Shown: positions 48,056 through 60,520 of the stretch, piece by piece | How the letters are laid out: every line of letters begins with the position of its first letter | Position numbering within the stretch: the stretch's first letter is position 1 | Assembly (NCBI RefSeq): GCF_031755915.1 | Contig: NC_083388.1 | Location: 3,355,501 to 3,419,500, forward strand | DNA length: 64,000 nucleotides | Reading direction: 5' to 3' | DNA from: Ziziphus jujuba | Taxonomy: Eukaryota; Streptophyta; Magnoliopsida; Rosales; Rhamnaceae | Made by a program: the position numbers and the translations under genes | The notes under the pieces: generated by a model | Told to the model about the DNA's origin: nothing | Seen by the model: the letters and a program-made list of their open reading frames with translations, nothing else | Databases searched by the model: none

Positions 48056-48495
48056 TAAATATCAATGCCGACTTAGCTCCCTAGAAGAATCTAGAGTTAT
48101 CTTGTTTTCTCTTTAAAAATGGAGAACAACTAGTGCCTTGGAAGTGGTGAGAAAAATATCTATAATTAAATATTTCTAGAAGTATCCACAACCGACTTTC
48201 TCTTCTATAAATAGGTGATGATGTATAAGTTAAGTGTCATGTCCATAGCAATAGAAAAAAGAGAGAGTGCTGTACGTGTGAGTGTGAGTGTGTGTCCTTT
48301 AAGTGAGAAGAGTGTGAAAAGGTGTTTTGTGTCCTAGTGTAAGTCAAAAATAAAGTGAGTGTGAGTGTGTTAGTGTGTGTTGCTCATTTGTGTGAGTGAG
48401 TGTGTTGCTCTCTTTATAGGTGAGAGTGTACCAATTGTTTTATATTAATAAAAATCAATTTTCTTGGTTTCTCCTTTAGTCCTCTGTCTCCAACA
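48053..48495 (+). repeat. 3' LTR of C4
   Basis: 443 bp, one mismatch to the 5' LTR (GTTTTGTGTCC against GTTTTTTGTCC). Its first TGA doubles as the gag-pol stop. Confidence 0.95.
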
Positions 48496-48500
48496 CATCA

Positions 48501-49424
48501 AATTCTCTAACCTTAAATTAAACTTGAAAGATTTCAATTTGCTTGGCTTCCAAAACTGTTACTTATTGACCTAAATGATATTTCACATGAAGCTATAAAC
48601 GTAAACCATGTTGGGATTAAACTTTTTTTTTTTTTCTTTCCTTTTTCCTCCTTTATTAAATATGACAGATTGGAACTAAGGGTGCCTTCCTTTTCAAGTT
48701 TTATGATCCATTTTCTGAGCCAATAACATGAAATTTCAAGACTCAAAACCACAACTTGCTGACATATTTGGTGCAAAAGACTAAATTTCCAGACCGACAT
48801 ACTATCCGCATCTATTTCTCAATTTTATAAGCGGTCAAAAATAAAAAATCAACCCCTTTTTTTTTATTCCTTTGTGGGGAATTATGTGACAATCTATTGC
48901 CCTTTATTGAAGATTATTATATATATTTTAACAAATCATTTAATTTACAAACCATAAAAAATTCATCATCATCATGTATGATTCGAATCCATATTTTTAT
49001 GGATACAGATAAAAATGCTCAATTATTTTTTTTTTTAATGATGAGTATAATCCACGCGGCATCTATCGTACCGCCTCTTGTTTTTTTCAATTGATGTTTA
49101 ATATTGTATACCGAAAACAATAAGTGTATATAATTCAACTTTTAATATCTTCTCTTTCCACATGATTATAATAAACTTTTTTGTATTTTTATTCACCATG
49201 TGAGTTGCATCCCCACTATGATAATCCTCCATTAAAAACAAGTATTTTCAGAGGCCCAAATACAAAATTTACAAATTTCATTTTTTTTTTTTTTGGGAAA
49301 TACAAAATCTACAAAATTACTGGAACAATTCCCCTAATCTTGGCAAAATGGTGGTAGGACTTCACCTTTTACTGAATCAAGTTATAGAGCGGAGGAATGC
49401 AAACTAAATAGCTTGTTCTATAAT
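48501..49424. repeat. RLP upstream block, distal part of unit A
   Basis: Resumes the block interrupted by C4. 48496-48790 repeats 43040-43331 (CTTCCAAAACTGTTAC, TGACAGATTGGAACTAA). Matches 51377-52322 in unit B. Ends at the unit A/B junction near 49424. No gene. Confidence 0.7.
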
Positions 49425-50365
49425 TGTTGGATTGGATGTTAATCTTACCACTAAAATTGTTGGATTGGATGTTAATCTGAGTAATCTGTGTAAGATTCCC
49501 CATTGACATGGGAAGCAACCCTGTGAATTGGCAGACCCTAAGATCCAAGTATTTGAGAGAAGTAGTCCAGTTGGACTCCGGTAGTGAACATGTTAGACCA
49601 AAGTTTTCCCTCAAATCTAGATGCTGGAAGTTTGGTAGATTAAGAAAGTAACAGCTAGGAAATTCCCTTGGATTGCAGTGCGACCGAGATTAAGAGAGGT
49701 CAAAGAAGATGATAGGTTCATTAACAAACTAGGATGGATCAAATTTATACCTACAAAGTAGAGAGAAAGTTCTCTCAATTGGGTTAGGTTCCGAGCAAGA
49801 GCTTTGTAAACAGATGTGTTAAGTCCTAGGCCATAATTGCGAGAGAGATCAAGTGAACCAATTTGGTTAGATGAGACAAATCTAATGGCATGTTCCCTGA
49901 AAACGATGAAGTTGATAGGTTAAGGTGTGTGAGATTAGAAAACCTACCAAACTTTGGAGAGATTTCAGACTCACGGAAGTTATTATAGGCAAGGTTGAGC
50001 CTTTGAAAGTGAGAAAGGTTGAAAAGGCTACTATTGGAATGGATGGAACCATAAAGCCAACTGCAGCGAAGGTCAAGACCAATGAGGTTTCCTGTCCCAT
50101 CCTCACATGTCACACCATCCCACAAGCAGCAAACCACATCCTCCTTCCATGAATCCGTCTTCGGATATGGCACTTTGTGTTCTTCATTGCAGTCCTCGTA
50201 CAAAATTTGAGAAGTAGAGAACGTGTTCTTGAATTGAAGCAAAGCAAGTTTCTGATCACCAGGGCACAATGTTGCATCATGTGAAGAATAGAAAGGAGAT
50301 GAGGAACAAGTAAGTTGAAATCTGGAGAAGAAGAAGATGGAGATGGGGAAGCATAACAATTTCAT
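49425..50365 (-). pseudogene. RLP pseudogene 3, truncated N-terminal copy
   Basis: Nearly identical to the first part of RLP pseudogene 2 (41442-42355): signal peptide MKLLCFPISIFFFSRF, cap DSWKEDVVCCLWDGVTC and the first LRRs. One A is missing in GTGAACCAATT (about 49856; GTGAAACCAATT in the other copy), giving a frameshift after HLTKL. DCC in the cap has become VCC. Homology ends around SGK, where the sequence runs into unit A flank DNA. No C-terminal half exists. It is a by-product of tandem duplication. Confidence 0.92.
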
Positions 50366-51790
50366 TGTATCTACTATAAATAATAAAAAAATTTATTATA
50401 TGTGTTTAATTTATTGTTGATGAAGATGAGGATTTGGATAATTAGTATACATAGAAGAATTCTTACATGTATAAAATGAGTGCTTCATGCAATAATGTGA
50501 TCGAGAATTTCCTACTTTAGAATCATGTGTCTACTATTTCTAGTAATGATAACATATTCAAATTGGTAAGCAGCCCCTCAACGGCTTGAATTTTGGTCCT
50601 ATGTTCAGACCCATGACTTGAATTTTTGATGTGCAATTGTATAAGATATTTGTTGATACATGGTTAGTCAAAAAGTAATTATTATCTTGATCTAGTTAAC
50701 TGTGTTTCAATTGATTACTGAAGGGCCGACATACAGTAAATTTCTTGGCTGCTTCTATTCAAAGAAAAAGTGAGATAAAAAGACCATATTACATGTGGAC
50801 TAGAGCCTTGGAAAATTATAATCTGCTTTAGACTTCATTAAAAGGAAAGGAAAAACAGAGAATATTTTTTCTCAAACCATTTCTAGAAGGAAAAACAGAG
50901 AATATTTTTTTCTCAAATCAAGTCTGGTATTACCGTATTAGAGTATTTTTCTCAAATCAAGTCTGGTAATACCGTATTAGAAACTCTTTCTACAAATAAA
51001 AACAAGTAAAATATATAAAGCATTCGCAAGTAGCAAAGGAGTAGTAAAGAAAATAGATTTGAAATGAACGTCGGGCTAACAAATTTGCACACATCAAATT
51101 CTCTAACCTCAAATTAAACTTGAAAGATTTCATTTTGCCTGGCTTCCAAAATTGTTACTTATTGACATAAATGATATTTCACATGAAGCTATAAACATAA
51201 ACCGTGTTGGGATTAAACTTTTTTTTTTTTTCCTCCTTTATTAAATATGACAGATTGGAACTAACGGTGCCTTATTTTTCAAGTTTTGTGATCCTTTTTC
51301 TAAGCCAATAACATGAAATTTAAAGACTCAAAACCACAACTTTCTGACATATTTGGTGCAAAAGACAAAATTTCGACACATCAAATTCTCTAACCTTAAA
51401 TTAAACTTGAAAGATTTCAATTTGGTTGGCTTCCAAAACTGTTACTTATTGACCTAAATGATATTTCACATGAAGCTATAAACATAAATCATGTTGGGAT
51501 TAAACTTTTTTTTTTTTCTTTTTTCCTCCTTTATTAAATATGACAGATTGGAACTAAGGGTGCCTTCCTTTTCAAGTTTTATGATCCGTTTTCTGAGCCA
51601 ATAACATGAAATTTCAAGACTCAAAACCACAACTTGCTGACATATTTGGTGCAAAAGACAAAATTTCCAGACCGACATACTATCCGCATCTATTTCTCAA
51701 TTTTATAAGCGGTCAAAAATAAAAAATCAACCCCTTTTCTTTTATTCCTCTGTGGGGAATTATTTGACAATCTATTACCCTTTATTGAAG

Positions 51791-51825
<35 letters not shown>

Positions 51826-52326
51826 AACAAATCATTTAATTTACAAACCATAAAAAAGTCATCATCATCATGTATAATTCGAATCTATATTTTTATGAAT
51901 ACAGATAAAAATACTTATTTATTTTTTTTATTTTTTATGATGAGTATAATCCATGCGGCATCTATCGTACCACCTCTTTTTTTTTTAATTGATGTTTAAT
52001 ATTGTATACTGAAAACAATAAGTGTATATAATTCAACTTGTAATATCTTCTTTTTCCACATGATTATAATAAACTTTTTTGTATTTTTATTCACCATGTG
52101 AGTTGCATCCCGACTATGATAATCCTCCATTTAAAACAAGTATTTTCAGAGGCCCATATACAAAATTTACAAATTTCAATTTTTTTTTTTTTTTTGGGAA
52201 ATACAAAATCTACAAAATTACTGGAACAATTCCCCTAATCTTGGCAAAATGGTGGTAGGACTTCAACTTTTACTGAATCAAGTTATAAAGCCGAGGAATG
52301 CAAATTAAATAGCTTGTTCTATAATG
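50366..52326. repeat. RLP upstream block, unit B (includes empty C4 site)
   Basis: Counterpart of 42356-43331 plus 48501-49424. The C4 target reads straight through as GACACATCAAATTCTC at 51374-51389. The TATA motif seen in unit A is altered to GTATACATAG at 50445-50454. A TA tract occupies 51792-51822. No gene. Confidence 0.75.
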
Positions 52327-53977
52327 TTTTCTTTTTTCTTTTTTTTTTTTTTTTGGAGGAAATATAATAAGGAATTTCTTTAGAGAATCTATATCATGTT
52401 AGATATGTTTTCACTTGAATATGCGATGAGTTCATTCCCAAAAAAAAAGGTAGAATATGTGATATGCAAAGAAAGGAGGGGAGATAGTGATAGGAATTAA
52501 TACTAGAAATTAAGCCAAAGATAGAATTGAGGATAAGGATTTACCCCAAAAAAAAAAATTTTGAGATAAGGTTTTACAAATTAAATTTGAAGAGAAAAAA
52601 AATTAAATAAAATAAGATAACAATATTTTTCCGTCACCGTTTCTGGTTGTAATGTAATGCTTTAATCTTACCTATTAAAGCAATGGTTTAGTCTTAACTG
52701 TTATATCCTATCTATTTGACACTTAAAAGATATCTGCGGAATCGTTTTTCTGCTTAGCTCCTTTGGAAGCTAAGGAATTTGATGCCATAAGCGAAGACGG
52801 AGACGAAGGCAACGACCTGACCAACATGAGCAAGTGTCCTACATAATTTACCATATAATTAAGTTGAGAAATGTTTCCATTTTCCCTTTCCTTTTTTACC
52901 CAAAAAAAAAAGAAAAAAGATCAAGTACTGATCAACAAACATAACATGTACGTATATGGGATTGACCCTACGAATTACAAGAGGATATTTTTTTATTTTT
53001 TTATTTTTTTATTTTCCCATTTTTGGACACAAATGACCAGAGGATTTTGTTTGTCTAACTATCACAATTGTATGCAATATCGTCGATCACTACTAGGAGA
53101 AGATAATTTTGAAAATAATTTATTGTGTCATTCTTAAAGAGAATAATTAAAATAAATATTGGCACTGTTGTATCTCAAGACATTTTATCCTTATTAATAA
53201 TATAAAATTATTATTTTATCCATCATTTTACTTTATTTAGTATCTCATTTACTAAAGATTGGATTTATTTGATGTTTAATGCATAAATAAAAAAGCTGGC
53301 AAATAACATTTTTAAAAAAAACATATTATTATAAAGTAGAAATTTAGTATTTATTTTGAAATAGAATGGTAGAACAGACTATTTATAAATTAATTTGGAA
53401 AAAAAAAATTTAACTTGTAGCAAAATAATGCTTCAAATTTATAGTTATTTAAAACACTTAATAAACTATAACTATTACTAATTAATATTTGAAATTAGTA
53501 AATTATCTCGAAAAAATCAAAAGCTAACTACACATTACCAAAAGTCTTAATCGGCATGTGTCGGTCAGCAACTTGAATTAATTTTGGTCCTGTGTTCGGA
53601 CCCTAGATTTTGAATTTTAGATGTGAAATTGAGTAAGAAAGTATAATGAGATAAGTGACCATATTATGTATATGGATTAGATTCCATGGATAGCCAAAAG
53701 TGACTTGAAATTCATGCCATTGGAAAATCTTAATCTTGCTTTATACTTTTACGAAAAGTGAAGTAAAAACGGAGACTATTTTTCGCAAATCATTTCTGGC
53801 AAATGGTATTAGAAACTCTTTCGGCAAAATAAAGAAGTAAAATAAAAAGAATGTGCAACTGAAAAGCAGTACAAATTACAAAAGAAAATAGATTGAAGTG
53901 CACGTTGGGCCACATTACGTAATATCCACACATCAAATTCTCTCACCTCATATTAAATTCAAAAGATTTCAATTTGC
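52327..53977. other. RLP 3'-flank-like and intergenic DNA
   Basis: 52380-52850 resembles 55570-55830 (AGATATGTTTTC, GATGCCATAAGCGAAGAC, AACATGAGCAAG). From about 53560 another copy of the RLP upstream block starts (TGCACGTTGGGCCAC at 53897). No gene. Confidence 0.5.
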
Positions 53978-53985
53978 TTGACTTC

Positions 53986-54307
53986 CAGGGCCAACTCAAT
54001 CTTAATGAGACCCTAGGTAAAATTGTTGTAAAGCCTTTATCAAGTTAATAATTTTTTAAAAATTAAAATTTTTTTATTTATTTTAAATATAAGCTTTTTT
54101 TTTTTTTTTACTTTTACTTTTTAATGTAAAATTTGGTAATAAATATTTTTTTGACTGATAATGAATTATGCAAGTAGCAAGTTCTAATCAATTTTTTAAA
54201 AATAAATTAGAAAGTATACATTAAAAAATGTATATGGTTTATTTTTATTTAATAAACAATGGTACAATTGAGAAATTGATAATTACTACACACATGAATT
54301 CCTAGAA

Positions 54308-54350
<43 letters not shown>

Positions 54351-54900
54351 TATGAGAATGAACAATATAAAATTATTAAATAAATAATAAATAATAGATA
54401 ATATGAGAAAAAATAACTAATAAGACTGGCTTCTTCTAAAACCGTTTTAGATAAAAAAAAAATTTGTAGATTATATACGTTGTGTGAGATAACTTATATA
54501 AAAATTGAGTGAATGAAAAGAAAAAAAAAATTAAGATAAGAAAAATATAAAAGTAAAATGAGAAAACTCATGAACTAATAAAGTTTTTCACATATCTTTT
54601 TCTTTGTCAGTGTTAAAAACTTAATACAATTATAGAATATAAGGAATTTATTTTTTTAGTAAAATGGAATGAATAGTTGAATGGTGCTATTTTTCAAAAA
54701 TAAAAGACATGTATAGATATAAATAATAAATTTCAATCAATGTAAAATTCAAGAAAAGTCTATATATTTTTCAAAAAAATCATTCTATATTATTTATTAA
54801 ATAAAAATAAAATATATAAAACGATATATAATTTATTTAATATTTTTTTTTTGGACCCATTCATAGTGGGGCATAGGCATGGGCCCTTAAGCCGGGGCTG
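53986..54900. mobile_element. Non-autonomous hAT-like DNA element
   Basis: 915 bp inserted in an RLP upstream block. The 8-bp flanks TTGACTTC (53978-53985) and ATGACTTC (54901-54908) match at 7 of 8. The ends are CAGGGCCAACT on the left and, as complement, CAGCCCCGGCT on the right: imperfect CAG-type terminal repeats as in hAT. The paralogous uninserted sequence CTTGGCTTCCAAAACTG occurs near 48541-48557 and 51426. The interior is AT-rich with a TA tract and no transposase. Confidence 0.75.
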
Positions 54901-54908
54901 ATGACTTC

Positions 54909-57355
54909 CAAAACTGCAACTTATGGAATTAAATTATATTTCACATAAATTTATGATGAAAGACCATTTGGTATCGAACTTTTTTCTTTTATTAGATATG
55001 GGAGAATAGATCTCATGTCCTTTTTAGTGATCTTGACATTTTGCTGTACCTTAGCAGGTGTATTCTTTTTCAAGTTTATGTTGCATTTTAAGGTCTTGTT
55101 CTTCTTAAATACATATACAAATGACATATTTTGGTGTAAAGAGGCTTAATTTCCAGATTGACATACGGTCCACATCTTTCTTCTTCTTCTTCTTCTTTTT
55201 TTTTTTTTTTTTTTTTTTTTGGGTTTTATTTGCCAATAGAAACTCAAACTTTCATTAAGAAATAGAGCATAAAAAAATGAACACTTCAACTTAATTTTTC
55301 CAATTCCTGCTAAACTTTCAAATCTATGTTTTTTTCAATATGACCATGTGTATAATCATACGACTGTAAAGTCACTTTGATAATCCTCTATCCAAAAAAG
55401 ACACTTTTAGAGGCCCAACCTATCCATATCTTTCTTGTGGGGAGCACGTGCAAACCCTACAAAGCCATTGCAACAATTCCACTAATTAATGGTTGCAAAA
55501 TGGAGTAACAGGGGACTTGCAGTTATATAGCTTTTTCTATGATGGATTTCTTTTTCCTTTTATATTTTGGAAATACCATATGCAATTCCTTTAGAAGCTA
55601 TATGAAGCAGATATGTTTTCTCTTGAATATGTTATATGCAAAGAAAAGCACAGAGGAAGGCACAGGGGAGAAGCATTTTGTATCAAAATGATGTATATTT
55701 TTTCATCTCTTATCAAGAACAATAGCAAACTAAACTTGAAAATTACAGAACAAAATTATCTTGTCTATACAAGTATGAAAATTGATGCCGTAAGCAAAGA
55801 CAGACGGCATCCAACATGAGCAAGGACTACATATTTTAATAAAATATTTTAATTTTCTTTTAAAGAAAATTTTATTTACCTCCCTGAGAGTGATGAAAAT
55901 ACATTTTAAAAACCCCTAGAGATGACATTAGACAAAATTGACTTCGAAAATGTCCCTTTTACCATTCTACATCAAAATAAATAACATAAAAAAAATTATT
56001 TATATCATTTTACTTTATTTAATATGCCATTTACTAAACATTGCATTTATTTGATGTTTAATCGCATAAATAGAATGCTAGTCAATGATATTTTTTGAGA
56101 ACAGGTTATTTTAGAAAAAAAAAAAAAAGGGTAAAACAAAAAGATATAATATTTATTTTGATATAGAAAGGTAGAATAGACTTTTTACAAGTCAATTTGG
56201 TTAAAAAAAAAACAAAAATTAACTCGTAGCAAAATAGCGCTAGGACTTCATCTTTTATAGCATCAAACTTTAGGGGACCGCAAGTTATACAGATAGCTTC
56301 CCATATATATAAGGGACTTCTATGCTGCAAATGTTATTAACAGCCTTGATAATCATTTTTGTAACTCTTGGACAGGTTTAAAAATTTGAGTGCTTATGAA
56401 TTGGCTAAAATATCTTAATTGTTGTTTTGTTTGGATTAGGAGCGATGAGAACCGAATTGGCCATAATCTTTGTAAATGGGCATCTGCATTAGTGCATTTG
56501 CTATTGTAAGATCTCTGGACCAACTTCTCCTTTTGACTTTTTTTGTTCTGAGTTATTGCCTTTTTTTTTTTTTTTTTTTGGGTCTGAATATAAATTATTT
56601 TTCAATAAAAAGAAAAAAAAAGTTGAGATTTGTTAATTTTATCTTGAATATGTGACATCTGAAGAAAGGCACGGACTTAGAGGAATTTTATGTCCTCCTT
56701 TTCGACAAAAGAATGTATACTATAATTCTTCCAAGCAAAAAAAATAAAAAATTAAAAAAATTAAAAAATAATAATAATAAAAAAAAGAGAATGTATACTA
56801 TACTTCAAATAACGGTATCAATGATTAAACACAAGATCTTTTGAATACAAAACTTTGATATCATATAAATCATCATCTATTTTAAAAATCTAAACTGATA
56901 GATAACGGATCTAACAATATATATTAAGCTTATTTTTTAATAAGAATATCATAAACAAATAGCTCTAAGCATTTAAGGAAGTCTCATACTCAAAGCCTAA
57001 ATAGCTCTTATGGAATGCATCTACTTCTGTTGGTTCATCCTGGCTGCTCTTCCCGCAAGTTACTTGAGTCTTAGAGATCACATAGAGGATTGTGTAAAGA
57101 TATCTGTAATTAATAAATAAACCAAACACAAACATTAGTATCTGTTATTCATGATTGAAAAACTACTAAAATAATTAAATACAAACACTACAGGAGCACA
57201 AACCTTAAAAACCAAAAACAAAAACAGAAAAAAAAACAAAAAAAAACAAAAAAACAAAACCAAAAAAAAAAAAAAAAAAAAAAACAAAGAACAAAACAAA
57301 ACAAAAAAACAAAAAAAAAACAAACAAAAAACAAAAGCATGTGAGACGTGCTTGC
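54909..57355. other. RLP flank copies and AT-rich DNA
   Basis: 54909-55560 continues the RLP upstream/flank repeat. 56965-57080 is the conserved RLP 3' flank block. 57210-57340 is an A/C-rich low-complexity tract. One RNase H-like relic is listed separately. No other gene. Confidence 0.5.
56423..56509 (+). pseudogene. Short RNase H-like (RVT_3 type) relic
   Basis: Reads FVWIRSDENRIGHNLCKWAS, then stops at TAA 56507-56509. The pattern W-I-R-x-x-N-x-x-H-N-L-x-K-W is typical of the end of plant RNase H-like domains. Only about 28 codons remain, and it is weaker than the relic near 2.3 kb. Confidence 0.4.
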
Positions 57356-60300
57356 TTAATTTCCTCTTTTGCCGTTGATAGTTGACCATTTCTTCGACCT
57401 CCAGTGTTGTTCTGCTTCAACCATACATGCATAGAAAGCATCTATGTCCTCCTCTATAAAAGAGAAAGTATCCCATAACCACTCCATACACAATCCCACA
57501 GGCGTAGCCCAATGATATTGCTCGCCGTAGCCCAATGATATTGCTCGCCAGTTGAACAAACTTTCATGCTCCATTTCATCTTCTTGTTCGAAGCTTGTCG
57601 ATGAAGGTGGTTCTGATCCCTCATCATCATCCGTGCATCTTTTTGTCAATGGAAATCCACATAATCCCAAGTTACCTCGAAATGAATCATTTTCAAATGT
57701 ATTAAATTTTTTGGCCTGTGGTATATATTCAATAAGCCTATTCCATGAAAGGTTTAAGAATGAAAGATATGTTAAATTTACCAATTCTCTAGGAATCTCA
57801 CCGATGAGATTGTGTGAAGAAAGATCCAGTCCTTCGAGATTTTCTAGTAGACCTATAGATGCAGGGATTTGACCTGTGAAGTTGTTATGAGATAAATTAA
57901 AGCTCCTGAGAGATTTGTGCTTTCCAAATTACCTTTGGTATGTTCCCGTGAAACTTGTTATCTGATAAATCAACGGTTGTCAATATGGTCAAAACTTTCA
58001 CTAGTTCAACATCTTGTCCTGTGATTGTCAACACCAAAGATTCACTGTAACATGAGACTTGCTGGTACGCCCTCACCTTCTGATCCAGCACTGATATTCA
58101 TCATGGCATGAAAACTTTTAACATATGCAGTTGGGAATGGACCACCAAAATTGTTCCTGGAGATGTCAAAAATTTTCAACTTGGGAAAGAAGTTGTTAGT
58201 CTTGGAACGTGTAACAAGACTACCGTGGAAACTATTCGACCGCAACACAAGGACCCGCAATTCTGGAAGAGTTCCCAACCAATGCGGAAATATGCCATTT
58301 AACTTGTTATTGCCAACATCCAATACTTCAAGCATAGAACATTCGAGCAAAGACCTTGGCAAGGATCCTTCAAACTGTTTCCATTGAAGTTGAGGCTTCT
58401 TAAAGTGGTTCCAAATGATTCAGGTAATGTGCCTTCAAATCTTTTCATCCTTATATTTAACACGGACAGCCAATTTAAATCTACAAGACAATGTGGAACC
58501 TTACCAGATAGATTGTTGTAGGACAAGTCGAGAACTTCGAGTGTTTGTAGATCACAAATTGACGATGGAACGTCCCCGCTAAGATGGTTTCTGGAGAGAG
58601 AGAAGAAAGATGTACTGACAGGTGCAATAGGAAGTTCTCCCTCAAGTAAGTTGCCATGATAATTTAGGTAGTATATTCCCTCCCAAGGAATTCGATGAAG
58701 CTTTGTCAAAGAGTTGTTTGAAAGAATCAAAAGTCTTAATGATTCCTTACCCACTTCATAAAACTACTGGGGGATTGGGACATGAATTTGATTGTTGGAA
58801 AGATCTAAAATGCCTGTAAAAGCCTTTAAAACATGAGGGAATTCTTTTATGTCGCGTGAAGACAGAAGTAGATTAGTAAGACTAGGAAGTGTAAAGTTGA
58901 AATTGTGGGTGGTGTCCAACGATAAGAGTCTGTTACCAGAAAGATCAAGCTCTTGCAGATTTTTGAGCTTCTGAAACATGTCTATCTCGACGACTCCACT
59001 TAGATTATTTGACGAAAGCCTCAAATAATTCAGATTCTCAAGTTCAAAGGTAAATCTGGGAACAGGTCCACATAGCTTATTATTAGTTAGATCAATGACG
59101 GATAATGAAAAGCCTTTGATTTCTCTAATATTACCGGTGAGTAAGTTGTCTTGGAGAAACAAATATTGTAATAAGGGCAAACTGACAAGCCAAGGAGGTA
59201 TTGTCCCATTTAGGATGTTATCAGACAAGTCAAGTCTACGGAGCTTTGAAAGCCCAGTTGCATATTCAGGGAAAGGACCTATAAGTTGATTACCTGAAAG
59301 ATCCATATATGAAACTTTAGTTAGATTGAATATGGATGTGGGCAGCTGACCTGTGAATCTATTGCCTTCAAGATTTATGAATGTCAGTTTACTCAGGTTC
59401 TCAAATGCATTAGGAATCCGACCCTGGAAATTATTTCCTAGAAGATTCAAAAATTGAAGCTGGGCAAGGTTTGAGATGGAGGCTGCTGGAATCTCACCAC
59501 CGAAACTGTTATATTGGAGGAAGATATGAGTAATTTTTGTGAGGTTCCCCCTGGACTTGGGAAGCACCCCTGTGAAACCGCAGAAGCTAAGATCCAAGTA
59601 TTTGAGAGAAATAGTCCAGTTAAACTCTCGTAGAGAACCTGTTAGATCAATGTTTTCACTTAATTCTAGAAGTTGCAAGTTTGGTAGACTACGAGAATAA
59701 GCAGCCGGGAAATTCCCTCGGATTCCAGAACCCACGACATTAAGAGAGGTCAAAGAAGATGATAGGTTCAACAGCATATTAGGATGAACCAAAGCCATAT
59801 TTACAGTGGAGAGAAAATTTTCTCTTAATTGGGTTAGGTTCCGAGCAAGAGCATTGTAAACAGATGTGTCAAGTCGTAGACCTAGACTGTAAGAGAGATC
59901 AAGCGAAACCAAACGAGATAGATGAGACAGATCAAATGGGATGTCCCCTGCAAATGATGAATTTGACTGGTTAAGGTGTGTGAGATTAGGAAACCTACCA
60001 AACATTGGAGAGATTTCAGAGCTGTGGAAGTCATTATTTGCAAGGTTGAGCCTTTGAAGGTGAGAAAGGTTGAAAAGGCTACTACTCGAGTCGATGTTGC
60101 GATGAAGCCCACGGCTGCTGAGGTCAAGACCAATGACGTTTCCTGTCTCATCCTCACATGTCACACCGTCCCACAAGCAGCAATCCACATCTTCCTTCCA
60201 TGAATCCATCATCGGAAATTGCGCACAAGATCTCCATCTATAATGCAGTAATTGATAGCACATGAAAAAGACATCATGTTCTTAAATTGAAGCAGAGCAA

Positions 60301-60415
60301 GTCTCTGATCACTATTGCACAATGCTACATCTTCTGAAGAAGGCAAAAAAGATGAAGAATAACCGAGTTGAGCTTTGAAGAAGAAGAAGAAGATGAGGAA
60401 GCATAACAACTTCAT
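57356..60415 (-). pseudogene. RLP pseudogene 4, near full length but with several lesions
   Basis: Cf-type RLP from ATG 60415 (MKLLCFLIFFFFF signal peptide). Cap SWKEDVDCCLWDGVTC, then a long open LRR stretch (60263-58764), last LRRs, GLCGFPLTKRC, acidic linker and remnant membrane region to about 57480. Lesions: a frameshift around 60210-60260; TAG at 58764-58766 (Trp in paralogue 2, HWFYE); a base loss near 58379; frameshifts near 58060 and 57900; and a 23-bp tandem duplication at 57503-57548 that shifts the frame in the membrane helix. About 500 codons of LRR remain open, but the receptor cannot be made whole. It has no transposon insertion, unlike copies 1 and 2. Confidence 0.92.
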
Positions 60416-60496
60416 TGCACGCATTAAGAATATATTCGCTACTCTAAACAATGTTGCTTACTATGTTAATTATTGTTGTGGAAGCTGAGGATTATT

Positions 60497-60520
60497 GCTT
60501 AGTTATATATAGAAGAATTC
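60497..60520 (-). promoter_or_regulatory. TATA box candidate of RLP pseudogene 4
   Basis: On minus CTATATATAAC, about 90 bp before the ATG. The same AGAAGAATTC context follows TATA-like runs at 42435, 50445 and 63113, so it is a conserved core promoter of the family. Confidence 0.55.

Larger units (their letters stand above)
43332..48495 (+). mobile_element. Intact, very young Ty1/copia element C4
   Basis: 443-bp LTRs (43332-43774 and 48053-48495) differ at one site by eye; target duplication CATCA at 43327-43331 and 48496-48500; primer site TGGTATCAGAGC at 43779-43790; polypurine tract GAGGGGGAG at about 48041-48049. The complete polyprotein is open. By sequence this copy could be autonomous and is the most recent insertion here. 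Confidence 0.97.

Noticed and set aside
57135..57441. Phenylalanine-rich minus frames near 57.2-57.4 kb as membrane proteins
   Set aside because: They are translations of an A/C-rich low-complexity tract.
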